Assembly (NCBI GenBank): GCA_023425615.1
Contig: JAFACJ010000003.1
Coordinates: forward strand, 1 to 5,549
Reading direction: 5' to 3'
DNA from: Actinomycetes bacterium
Lineage (GTDB): Bacteria; Actinomycetota; Actinomycetes; Streptosporangiales; Streptosporangiaceae
Length of the DNA stretch: 5,549 bases
Shown here: one piece after another, positions 1 to 5,549 of the stretch
Numbering within the stretch: the stretch's first letter is position 1
Layout: each line of letters begins with the position of its first letter
The notes under the pieces: generated by a model
Database searches by the model: none
What the model was told of the DNA's origin: nothing
Seen by the model: the letters and a program-made list of their open reading frames with translations, nothing else
Made by a program: the position numbers and the translations under genes

Positions 1-131
1 GACCTCGCCGATGGAGGTGCCGCGTACCCGGCCTGGGCGATGGCGGCGATCGTCGCGTCCACCAGGCGGGCGACGGTCGCCTCCTTGCGTTCGCGTTGGG
101 TACGGCGCCGTGACGGCTGCTGCACGCTCAT
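1..131 (-). CDS. TetR-family transcriptional regulator, N-terminal part (runs off the left edge, apparent frameshift)
   Basis: Starting from an ATG at 131, the minus strand encodes a basic N-terminus (MSVQQPSRRRTQRERKEATV) followed by an amphipathic helix (ARLVDATIAAIAQAGYA). This matches the first helix of the TetR/AcrR DNA-binding domain up to the family's GYxxTS turn. The next bases, 18 down to 1, encode TSIGEV, exactly the expected start of helix 2, but in another frame: only two bases (20-19) separate the GCG codon from ACC. One base therefore seems to be missing, through either a real mutation or a sequencing error. Read without correction, the frame gives GYAAPPSAR and stays open to the edge. 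The ATG directly follows the amidohydrolase TGA (TGAATG) with no strong Shine-Dalgarno, so translation is probably coupled to that gene. By its position it is the likely regulator of the amidohydrolase promoter at 1933-1961. Only about 43 residues are visible, and the ligand-binding domain is outside the window. Confidence 0.72.
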   Translation of the reverse strand, partial: MSVQQPSRRRTQRERKEATVARLVDATIAAIAQAGYAAPPSAR

Positions 132-1925
132 TCAACCCAGGGTAGTGGCCGGCTTCCCCGTGGCGCCGGGGCTCAGGGTGGCGGGGTCGACGGTGCCGCG
201 GGCCTCGCCGACCCGCAGGAAGCGGCCGGTGCGGCGGCGGCCCAGGTCGTGCCCGTAGGCGCCCTCGCCGTAGATCCGGTTGCCCGCGACGAAGGTGGCG
301 GTGACGGTGGCGTCGTTGCGGTTGACCATGCGCATCATGCCGCCGAACGCCTCCGTGGGCGCCTCGTGCACCTCATCGAGGGTGGCGTCGAGGTGGTCGG
401 GGTCGATGACGACGAGGTCGGCGCGGTCGCCTTCGCGCAGGTGGCCTGCGTCGATGCCGTACCAGGAGGCGAGTTCTCCGGTGAGGCGGTGGACGGCGCG
501 TTCGACCGTCATGAAGCCCTCGTGGTGGGCGCGGCGCAGCAGCCGCAGCGGGAAGTTGTAGAAGGCCATGTTGCGCAGGTGGGCTCCGGCGTCGGAGAAG
601 CCCATCTGGACCTCGGGCAGGGAGCTCAGCTTGTTCAGGGCGGCCGGCCGGTGGTTGGAGATGGTGGTGTGCCAGCGGACCTTCGGCCCGTGCTCGACCA
701 CCAGGTCGAGGAAGGCGTCGACGGGGTGGACGCCGCGTTCGTCACCGACCTGGCCGAAGGTCTTGCCGATGACGGACGGGTCGGGGCAGTCGACGATGTG
801 GGCGTCGTAGAGGTCGCGGTGCCAGACGCGCGGCGTCCACTTGTTGTCGTAGTCGCGGCGGAAGCGGCGCCGGTACGCCTCGTCCTTCAAGAGCGCGTCG
901 CGTTCGACCCGGTCCTTCAGGTGCAGGGCGGCGGCGCCCGCGCCGAACTCCTCGAAGACGACGAGGTCGATGCCGTCGGCGTGGACCTGGAACGGGACGG
1001 GCAGGTGCTGCCAGCGGAAGTCGGCGCCGAGCCGGTTCACCGCGCGGGCCAGGGGGCCCATGATGTGCATGATGAGCGGGTTGGCCTTGACGTCGGCGGC
1101 GGTCAGGTAGCTGGTCTTCAGCGGCCCCTTCCCGCCCCTGGCGATCGACGACAGCAGGGCGGGGACCAGCGCGACCGGGTAGGTGAGGTTGGGGATGGAC
1201 TGCAGGACCCGGCCCGAGCTGCGCAGGATCCGGTAGAGCCTGCGGCGTTCGGCGCGGGTGGCGAAGGTCGAGGGAAGGGTGCGGGAGCGGTAGCGGTCGC
1301 CGTCCAGTTTGTCCCACGGGTTGCGCATCTCCGACATGCCGAGCATCCCGGCCCGCAGCGCGTCGACCAGGAGCAGTTCCATCCGGCGGATCTCGGCCTC
1401 GGTGGGCCTGGCGTTCCCGTCGGTGGCACGGCCCAGCCCCATCACGGCGGCCCGCAGGTCGGACTGCCCGAGGAACGCCGTGACGTTGGGGCCGAGGGGC
1501 AGTTCCTCCAGCGCCGCGATGTACTCGGCCGCGCCGGTCCAGCTCTTCTTCTCCTCCAGGGAGGCGATGACGTGCTCGCGCGGCACGGCCTCGACGCGGC
1601 TGAACAGGTCGGCCGCGTCCAGCGGGTCCACGTGCACGGTGCCGAGCGAGCAGGCGCCGAAGACGACGGTCGTCACCCCGTGCCGCACCGACTCCCCCAG
1701 CCCGGGGGCGGCCAGGACCTCGGCGTCGTAGTGCGTGTGGATGTCGATGAATCCCGGCACCACCCACTTGCCGGCCGCGTCGATGACCTCGGCGCCTTCC
1801 GCGTCGAGCGGCTCGGCCGAGACGGCGGCGACCCTGCCGTCCTTCAAGCCCAGATCCCGGACCGCCGAAGGCGCGCCCGTCCCGTCGAACCAGCGCCCGC
1901 CGCGGATGATGACGTCGTAACCCAT
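132..1925 (-). CDS. D-aminoacylase-type amidohydrolase (N-acyl-D-amino-acid deacylase family)
   Basis: A cytosolic metal-dependent hydrolase of the amidohydrolase superfamily (Amidohydro_3 type), 597 residues from the chosen start. The N-terminal beta-sandwich strand DVIIRGGRWFDGTG (about residues 4-17) leads through VVPGFIDIHTHYD, which holds the HxH metal pair His63/His65. GVTTVVFGACS follows with Cys92, at the position of the Cys ligand in D-aminoacylases. Late in the barrel, GFSDAGAH gives Asp445, the expected catalytic/metal Asp. The C-terminal sandwich contains GDRADLVVIDPDHL and a VAGNRIYGEG strand. It is longer than classic D-aminoacylases (about 480-500 residues), and the middle section lacks the usual HxRxE-type stretch, so the substrate is uncertain (N-acyl-D-amino acid, hydantoin-like or another amide). 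From memory, it resembles the M. tuberculosis 'D-amino acid aminohydrolase' Rv2913c, which also lies beside a TetR gene. ATG 1925 is preferred over an in-frame TTG at 1961 because that TTG is the start of the -35 box and family homology begins at MGYDVIIRGG. No SD precedes 1925, consistent with leaderless initiation. Confidence 0.9.
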   Translation of the reverse strand: MGYDVIIRGGRWFDGTGAPSAVRDLGLKDGRVAAVSAEPLDAEGAEVIDAAGKWVVPGFIDIHTHYDAEVLAAPGLGESVRHGVTTVVFGACSLGTVHVDPLDAADLFSRVEAVPREHVIASLEEKKSWTGAAEYIAALEELPLGPNVTAFLGQSDLRAAVMGLGRATDGNARPTEAEIRRMELLLVDALRAGMLGMSEMRNPWDKLDGDRYRSRTLPSTFATRAERRRLYRILRSSGRVLQSIPNLTYPVALVPALLSSIARGGKGPLKTSYLTAADVKANPLIMHIMGPLARAVNRLGADFRWQHLPVPFQVHADGIDLVVFEEFGAGAAALHLKDRVERDALLKDEAYRRRFRRDYDNKWTPRVWHRDLYDAHIVDCPDPSVIGKTFGQVGDERGVHPVDAFLDLVVEHGPKVRWHTTISNHRPAALNKLSSLPEVQMGFSDAGAHLRNMAFYNFPLRLLRRAHHEGFMTVERAVHRLTGELASWYGIDAGHLREGDRADLVVIDPDHLDATLDEVHEAPTEAFGGMMRMVNRNDATVTATFVAGNRIYGEGAYGHDLGRRRTGRFLRVGEARGTVDPATLSPGATGKPATTLG

Positions 1926-1932
1926 GCCAAAG

Positions 1933-1961
1933 ATAGAAACCAATCGGTCGCTACATGTCAA
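1933..1961 (-). promoter_or_regulatory. Promoter of the amidohydrolase operon, probably leaderless
   Basis: Read on the minus strand, a perfect TTGACA -35 hexamer lies at 1961-1956. A spacer of 17 bases follows, then a -10-like hexamer TTCTAT at 1938-1933. From there to the ATG at 1925 is 7 bases (1932-1926), so transcription would start on or next to the A of the start codon. No purine-rich Shine-Dalgarno precedes the ATG, which fits a leaderless mRNA, a common arrangement in actinobacteria. The -10 box is only a moderate match to TANNNT. A shifted TATCTT would give a 20-base spacer, which is less likely. Confidence 0.55.
1934..1953. promoter_or_regulatory. Inverted repeat, putative TetR-type operator
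   Basis: The minus strand reads TAGCGACCGATTGGTTTCTA. Compared with its own reverse complement, 14 of 20 positions match, with the pattern TAGnnACCnATnGGTnnCTA. Size, symmetry and the ACC/GGT core resemble operators bound by TetR dimers. It fills the spacer and covers the -10 of the amidohydrolase promoter, so a bound repressor would block RNA polymerase. The TetR gene at the end of the same operon is the natural candidate, giving negative autoregulation relieved by a ligand, perhaps the hydrolase's substrate or product. This is inferred from position and symmetry only. Confidence 0.5.
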
Positions 1962-1989
1962 GAAGCAGGAACTCCCCTTCCCTTCATGC

Positions 1990-2010
1990 CTGACATATCT
2001 GGATATTCCG
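1990..2010. promoter_or_regulatory. AT-rich patch with a short inverted repeat, possible promoter of the rightward gene
   Basis: In a window that is otherwise strongly GC-rich, this stretch is AT-rich and contains a 5-bp perfect inverted repeat, ATATC-TG-GATAT (1995-2006). It lies about 90 bases before the start of the plus-strand gene, a plausible place for a -10 region, but I find no acceptable -35 box at 16-18 bases spacing. It could instead be a small operator. The rest of 1962-2097 shows nothing else I can name except an AGGAGG at 2041-2046 that has no start codon at normal distance. Confidence 0.25.
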
Positions 2011-2084
2011 AAAGGGATGGGTGGCCGTGCTGAGAATTGCAGGAGGGTCGCGGGGGGCCGGATGATGCTCGTCCTGGGTCAGGT

Positions 2085-2090
2085 GAGGAG
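2085..2090 (+). promoter_or_regulatory. Shine-Dalgarno sequence deciding the ATG at 2098
   Basis: GAGGAG lies 7 bases before the ATG at 2098, inside a purine run (2085-2096). This supports the start at 2098 over the earlier in-frame starts at 1924, 2017 and 2062, whose extra N-terminal residues (Arg- and Gly-rich, crossing the AT-rich control region) do not look like a protein domain. Confidence 0.7.
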
Positions 2091-2097
2091 AGAGAGC

Positions 2098-2910
2098 ATG
2101 ACGTTCACGACATCCGACGACGCCGCGAAGCCCGCCCTCGAAGCGGTGAAGAAGTACAGCACCCAGCCCGGCAAGGTGGCGAGCATCGACGAGGCCGAGG
2201 TGTTCGTCGTGGACTTCGCCTACTCGCGGATGCCGCCGTCGCAGGAGCTCAGGGACGTGTGGGGGTGGTCGTACCTGGGTCTGTACGGCAGCGACACCGA
2301 GGCCGAGCCGATCGCGACGGTCATCACGGGATCACCGGACCCGGCCGGGCTGGGAGGCTACGCCGCCGCGCTGGCGAGCTCGCAGGTCAACGTGTGGCTG
2401 AACAGCGACGCGCTGGCGGGCTCCGAGGGAAGGATGATCGCCGCGGCGCTGCACGAGCTCGAACTGCACGTGCTGCCGTTCTACGACTTCCACCTGGAGC
2501 TGATGGCCGCGCAGTACCTGGCGTCCGTCGAGCAGACGGCCCGCGCCGAGGACGCCATCAAGGCGCTCGGTGAGACCGTGAAGGCAGGCGCGTACGGCGC
2601 GACGTCACAGCACACGTCCGCGGGGCTGCGGGCCGCCCAGGTGCTGGCGTCCCTGCACTATGTGTGCGACAAGGTCGCGGCGCGGGCGAAGGGATCGGGC
2701 AGCAAGCGCAAGTCCAGCGAGCTGACGCTGGACTCCGACACCGTGGAGTACGCGGTGCTCATCAGCGCCTACCAGGACGTCGTGGGGGAGGACTCGGACG
2801 CCCTCACCCCCATCAAGCAGATCTACGACACGAAACTGGGCGGGCTGAAGACCGCGTACGGCGAGGACGTGGTCACGTTCGTGGTGGAGCAGTTCGAGCT
2901 GGGGAGCTGA
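2098..2910 (+). CDS. Uncharacterised 270-residue soluble protein with a His/Glu cluster
   Basis: I do not recognise this protein. It has no signal peptide and no membrane segment, so it is probably cytosolic. The N-terminal third is mixed alpha/beta (VFVVDFAYSRM at about 35-45, then WGWSYLGLYGSD at 55-66 and PIATVITGSPDPAGLGGY at 71-88). The middle is helical and carries ALHELELHVLPFYDFH (about 117-132), with His119, Glu120, Glu122, His124 and His132. That could bind a metal, but it is HExxxH rather than the HExxH of zincin peptidases, so no catalytic claim is made. After a long helical stretch comes a flexible basic linker KGSGSKRKSS (about 208-217) and a last helical part ending VTFVVEQFELGS. 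Codon use is typical of the window (G/C at third positions), supporting a real gene. It is divergent from the amidohydrolase, and its 3' end overlaps the lyase gene tail to tail by 38 bp. Nothing in the context fixes its role. Confidence 0.85.
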   Translation: MTFTTSDDAAKPALEAVKKYSTQPGKVASIDEAEVFVVDFAYSRMPPSQELRDVWGWSYLGLYGSDTEAEPIATVITGSPDPAGLGGYAAALASSQVNVWLNSDALAGSEGRMIAAALHELELHVLPFYDFHLELMAAQYLASVEQTARAEDAIKALGETVKAGAYGATSQHTSAGLRAAQVLASLHYVCDKVAARAKGSGSKRKSSELTLDSDTVEYAVLISAYQDVVGEDSDALTPIKQIYDTKLGGLKTAYGEDVVTFVVEQFELGS

Positions 2911-3814
2911 TCCCGGCCAGTGCCGCCTTGTGGAGGGTGTTGGCGGCCAGGCGCATGTGGGCGGCGTCCACGAGGCGGCCGTCGAGGCCGATGGCGCCGG
3001 TGCCTTCGGCGGTCGCGCGTTCGTAGGCGTCCACGGCCTCGTGGGCTTCGGCGACCTCCTGCGGGGTGGGGGCGAAGACCTCGTTGGCGATGGGGACCTG
3101 GGACGGATGGATGGCCCACTTGCCGTCGAAGCCGAGGAGAGAGGCGTGGGTGGCGGCGGTGCGGTAGCCGGACGGGTTCTGGTAGGCGGGGTAGGGCGCG
3201 TCGATGGCGTCGATGCCCGCGGTGCGGGCGGCGGTGAGGACCTGGGTGCGGGCGTGGTGCCAGAAGTCGCCCGGATAGCCACCCAGGGGGTCGAAGTTGC
3301 CGTCCACGCGGGCGTGCAGGGAGGCCGAGAGGTCGCCGGCGCCGAAGATGATCGCTTCCAGGCGGGGGCTGGAGCGGGCGATCTCGACGGCGTTCGCCAG
3401 GCCCTCGGCCTCCTCGATGAGGACTTCCAGGCCGATGCGCCTGCCCAGCCGCAGCTTCTCCTCCAGCTGGGTGAGCAGGACGTCCACCCACCAGACGTCG
3501 CGGGCCGTGCGGGCCTTGGGGATGATGAGGACGTCCAGCGCCTCGCGTGCCCCGGTGACGACCTCGATGATGTCGTCGTGGCACCAGCGGGTGTCGAGCC
3601 CGTTGACGCGGACGGCGCGGACCGTGCGGCCCCAGTCGAGGCCGGTCAGCGCCTTGACGGCGATGCCGCGCGCCGTCTCCTTGGCGGCGGGCGCGCAGGC
3701 GTCCTCCAGATCGAGGAAGACGAGGTCGGCGCCGGAACGCGCCGCCTTCTGGCACATGTGCTCGTTGCTGGCCGGGGTCGCCAGCTCCGAACGGCGGGCT
3801 CTCGGTTCGGGCAT
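2873..3814 (-). CDS. CitE/malyl-CoA-lyase-like beta-hydroxyacyl-CoA lyase (HpcH/HpaI aldolase family)
   Basis: A 313-residue TIM-barrel CoA-ester lyase, probably cytosolic and Mg2+-dependent. Visible family motifs in order: ADLVFLDLEDA (29-39); VRVNGLDT (68-75) with the substrate-binding Arg; VLIIPKA (95-101); VLIEEAEGLANA (131-142), where Glu134 is the expected metal ligand; IIFGAGDLSAS (155-165) with Asp161 as the second metal ligand; and GFDGKWAIHPSQV (228-240), shared with malyl-CoA/beta-methylmalyl-CoA lyases. YPGDFWHHAR (180-189) also fits that branch. Family members reversibly split malyl-, methylmalyl- or citramalyl-CoA into glyoxylate or pyruvate plus acetyl- or propionyl-CoA; which one applies here cannot be told. 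Its ATG overlaps the TGA of the CoA-transferase by one base (TGATG), with a Shine-Dalgarno inside the upstream gene, so translation is coupled. The C-terminal tail after about residue 300 is Pro/Ala/Arg-rich and is encoded opposite the end of the unknown gene. Confidence 0.9.
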   Translation of the reverse strand: MPEPRARRSELATPASNEHMCQKAARSGADLVFLDLEDACAPAAKETARGIAVKALTGLDWGRTVRAVRVNGLDTRWCHDDIIEVVTGAREALDVLIIPKARTARDVWWVDVLLTQLEEKLRLGRRIGLEVLIEEAEGLANAVEIARSSPRLEAIIFGAGDLSASLHARVDGNFDPLGGYPGDFWHHARTQVLTAARTAGIDAIDAPYPAYQNPSGYRTAATHASLLGFDGKWAIHPSQVPIANEVFAPTPQEVAEAHEAVDAYERATAEGTGAIGLDGRLVDAAHMRLAANTLHKAALAGISSPARTAPPRT

Positions 3815-5016
3815 CAGATGGTTCCTTCCGTCTTCAGGCGTGCGATCTCATCGGAGGGGAGACCGAGCAGCTCTCCGTACACGTAGTCGTTGTCCGCGCC
3901 GAGGGGGCGGCCGAGATGGCCGACGCGGCCGGGGGTCTCACTGAGCCGGGCCACCGGTGCCTGCACGGTGACTCGGCCGAAGTCGGGGTCGTCCACCGGC
4001 AGGAACATCCCGCGGGCCCGCAGATGCTCGTCCGCGAGGAGTTGGGGGGCGTCGTAAACGGGAGCCGCGGTCACTTCGGCGGCCTCGAAGACCTTCATGG
4101 CCGTGTCGAGCGTCCGCTGCGCGACCCAGGAGGCGACGAGCTCGTCCACTTCCAACGCGCGTTCCTGACGGCGTACAGGATCGACGTAGTCGGGGTGCTC
4201 CGCCAGGTCAGGACGTCCGATGGCACGGAACACCCGTACCGCGATGCTCGGCGACGCGCTGGAGATGGCCAGCCACTTGCCGTCGGATGTGCGGTACGCG
4301 TTGCGTGGCGCGCTGGCGTCGAGGCGGTTGCCGACACGGCCTTTGACGGTTCCCAGCTGGTCGTAGGCCAGTGTCGACGACTCCAGTAGACGCGACAGCG
4401 GCTCGATGAGGTTCACGTCCACCAACTGGCCTCCGCCGCCGTTGATGTCGCGGTGGTACAGCGCCATCATCACCGCGTACGTCGCCGAGAGGCCGGCGAC
4501 TCCGTCGGCGAGCATGAACGGCGGCAGGGTCGGCGGCCCGCCGGGCTGGCCGGTCACCTGGGCGAAACCGCTCATCGCCTCGGCGAGCGTCCCGTACCCG
4601 GGGCGGTCGCTCTTCGGGCCGCCGCTCCCGTAGCCGCTGATGTGCGCGTACACGAGGTGCGGGTGCGCGGCGTGGACGGTCTCGTAGTCGATGCCCCAGC
4701 GGGCCAGCGCGCTCGGCCGGTTGCCGACGACGAGCACGTCGCCGTCCTCCAGGAGCCGGTGGAGCAGCTTCTGGCCCTCGACCCGGCGGAGGTCGAGGGT
4801 CGCGCACCGCTTGTTGCGGCTGATGCTCTTCCACACCAGCCCGATGCCGTCCCTGCGGTCGCCCCAGGTGCGCATCGGGTCACCGGTGCGCGGCTGTTCG
4901 ATCTTGATGACCTCGGCGCCGAACTCGCCCAGCGCGGTGGCGACCATCGGGCCCGCCGCGAGGGTGGCCGCCTCGATGACGCGCAGCCCGTGCAGCGGTC
5001 CCCGCGCGACCGCCAT
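3814..5016 (-). CDS. Class III (CaiB/BaiF family) CoA-transferase
   Basis: A protein of 400 residues from the ATG at 5016, the usual length for this family of intertwined dimers. It transfers CoA between carboxylic acids, or in some members isomerises CoA esters. Family signatures (numbered from this ATG): LHGLRVIEAATLAAGP at the N-terminus; GEFGAEVIKIEQPRTGDPMR (30-49); RNKRCATLDLR (67-77); the segment YAHISGYGSGGPKSDRPGYG (123-142); and MLADGVAG (168-175), whose Asp171 is at the catalytic aspartate position that forms the acyl anhydride. The C-terminal part, AAEVTAAPVYDAPQLLADEHLRARGMF, is also typical. The substrate cannot be assigned; formyl/oxalyl, carnitine, succinyl/malate and methylacyl types share these motifs. 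ATG 5016 is preferred because a GGTGG lies 5 bases upstream; an in-frame GTG at 5025 would add three residues and overlap the previous gene by 8 bp. It is placed between the aldehyde dehydrogenase (one base between stop and start) and the CitE-like lyase, so it probably supplies the CoA ester that the lyase cleaves. Confidence 0.93.
   Translation of the reverse strand: MAVARGPLHGLRVIEAATLAAGPMVATALGEFGAEVIKIEQPRTGDPMRTWGDRRDGIGLVWKSISRNKRCATLDLRRVEGQKLLHRLLEDGDVLVVGNRPSALARWGIDYETVHAAHPHLVYAHISGYGSGGPKSDRPGYGTLAEAMSGFAQVTGQPGGPPTLPPFMLADGVAGLSATYAVMMALYHRDINGGGGQLVDVNLIEPLSRLLESSTLAYDQLGTVKGRVGNRLDASAPRNAYRTSDGKWLAISSASPSIAVRVFRAIGRPDLAEHPDYVDPVRRQERALEVDELVASWVAQRTLDTAMKVFEAAEVTAAPVYDAPQLLADEHLRARGMFLPVDDPDFGRVTVQAPVARLSETPGRVGHLGRPLGADNDYVYGELLGLPSDEIARLKTEGTI
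3823..3828 (-). promoter_or_regulatory. Shine-Dalgarno sequence of the CitE-like lyase
   Basis: On the minus strand GAAGGA (within GGAAGGAAC) lies 8 bases before the ATG at 3814 and inside the last codons of the CoA-transferase. It supports the chosen lyase start and independent re-initiation at the TGATG junction. Confidence 0.6.
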
Positions 5017-5017
5017 C

Positions 5018-5549
5018 TCAGCCACCCGCCGTCAGGGAGATCGACTTGGTCTCCAGATAGCCGTCCAGGCCCTCGGGGCCCAGTTCGCGGCCGATGCCGC
5101 TGGCCTTCATGCCGCCGAACGGCGCGGCGGGGTCCATGCTGTACGGCTGGTTGACGCCGAACGTCCCGGTGCGGACGCCGCGGGCGACCCGCAGGCCGCG
5201 GTCGGGGTCGGCGGTCCAGACGGAGCCGGACAGCCCGTAGCCGGAATCGTTCGCTACCCGCACCGCCTCCTCGTCTCCGTCGTAGGGGATGACGGTCAGG
5301 ACCGGCCCGAAGATCTCCTCGCGGGCGATCCGCATGTCGTTGCCGCCCGCGAACAGGGTGGGGCGCACATACCAGCCGCGGTCGAGCCCGTCCGGCAGGC
5401 CGGTGCCACCGGCGATGAGACGCGCCCCTTCCCGCAGGCCCTCCTCGATGTAGCCGCTCACGCGTTCCCGCTGGCGGCGGGAGACCAGCGGCCCGATCTC
5501 GGTGGCCGGGTCCGCGGGGTCGCCGACCCGCAGCGAGGAGACCATGGCC
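5018..5549 (-). CDS. Aldehyde dehydrogenase (NAD(P)+-dependent superfamily), C-terminal part
   Basis: The frame enters from the right edge and ends at TGA 5020-5018, so only the last 177 or so residues are present; the start and the catalytic Cys/Glu region lie outside the window. What is visible is diagnostic for the ALDH superfamily: LRVGDPADPATEIGPLVS after the catalytic Cys segment; GWYVRPTLFAG; REEIFGPVLTVIPYD, with the conserved EEIFGPV that contacts the cofactor ribose; AVRVANDSGYGLSGSVWT; RTGTFGVNQ; PFGGMKASGIGRELGPEGLDGYLETKSI near the C-terminus. The enzyme oxidises an aldehyde to a carboxylic acid with NAD(P)+; the substrate is unknown. The Met at 5545 is internal and should not be taken as the start. 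Its stop is one base from the CoA-transferase ATG, so it is part of the same leftward operon and probably provides an acid for the CoA-transferase or detoxifies an aldehyde in the same route. Confidence 0.93.
   Translation of the reverse strand, partial: AMVSSLRVGDPADPATEIGPLVSRRQRERVSGYIEEGLREGARLIAGGTGLPDGLDRGWYVRPTLFAGGNDMRIAREEIFGPVLTVIPYDGDEEAVRVANDSGYGLSGSVWTADPDRGLRVARGVRTGTFGVNQPYSMDPAAPFGGMKASGIGRELGPEGLDGYLETKSISLTAGG

Noticed and set aside
1926..1961. In-frame TTG start at 1961 for the amidohydrolase, adding 12 residues
   Set aside because: The TTG is the first half of the TTGACA -35 box, the extra residues cross the operator-like repeat, and family similarity starts at MGYDVIIRGG.
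249..2033. Long plus-strand open frame (about 594 codons) opposite the amidohydrolase
   Set aside because: Its translation is a run of Val, Gly, Ala, Arg and Asp without any domain, and the opposite strand carries clear amidohydrolase motifs. Such mirror frames are expected in very GC-rich DNA.
1924..2097. N-terminal extension of the unknown gene back to 1924
   Set aside because: It would translate the whole divergent promoter region. The ATG at 2098 has a well-placed GAGGAG, and the extension looks like random sequence.
2921..2952. GCCGCC ... GGCGGC stem after the unknown gene as a terminator
   Set aside because: The loop is long (about 14 bases), there is no T-run, and the bases are codons of the lyase. 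Such pairs are common by chance at this GC content.
2930..3886. Plus-strand open frame (about 318 codons) opposite the lyase gene
   Set aside because: It has low-complexity composition and no motif, while the minus strand shows the full set of CitE-like motifs. It is a GC-driven shadow.
1..5549. Novel defence system, mobile element or CRISPR array
   Set aside because: No direct repeats, transposase, integrase, nuclease or array structure is seen. The recognisable genes are metabolic enzymes and a regulator, and composition is even throughout apart from the short control region.

Overview
The window comes from a very GC-rich genome. Third codon positions are almost all G or C, GTG/TTG start candidates occur, genes abut or overlap by a few bases, and one promoter looks built for a leaderless mRNA. 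Together these fit a soil-type actinomycete (for example the Streptosporangiales or Mycobacteriales). This is inferred from composition and protein style; there is no rRNA or other marker gene.

Layout, left to right. (1) At 1-131, minus strand, lies the N-terminus of a TetR-type regulator that runs off the left edge; its reading frame appears to lose one base just before the conserved TSIGEV motif. (2) At 132-1925, minus strand, is a ~597-residue metal-dependent amidohydrolase of the D-aminoacylase (Amidohydro_3) type. Its stop codon directly abuts the regulator's ATG, so the two probably form an operon transcribed leftward. (3) At 1926-2097 is a divergent, AT-richer control region. Facing the amidohydrolase it holds a TTGACA -35 box, a 20-bp inverted repeat that looks like a TetR operator, and a -10-like hexamer 7 bases before the ATG. 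(4) At 2098-2910, plus strand, is a 270-residue protein that I do not recognise. It has a good Shine-Dalgarno sequence and a His/Glu cluster (HELELH). (5) At 2873-5549, minus strand, is a tightly packed three-gene operon read right to left: the C-terminal part of an NAD(P)-type aldehyde dehydrogenase (start outside the window), a class III (CaiB/BaiF) CoA-transferase and a CitE/malyl-CoA-lyase-like protein. The last gene overlaps the 3' end of the unknown gene tail to tail by 38 bp.

Two functional units can be inferred. The left unit is a hydrolase whose expression is probably controlled by the TetR protein encoded with it, through the inverted repeat in the promoter. The right unit looks catabolic: the CoA-transferase would load CoA onto a carboxylic acid, the lyase would split a beta-hydroxyacyl-CoA (malyl-, methylmalyl- or citramalyl-CoA-like) into an oxoacid and a shorter acyl-CoA, and the aldehyde dehydrogenase would oxidise an aldehyde intermediate. 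The actual substrates cannot be read from the sequence. I see no tRNA, rRNA, CRISPR array, insertion sequence or convincing intrinsic terminator.
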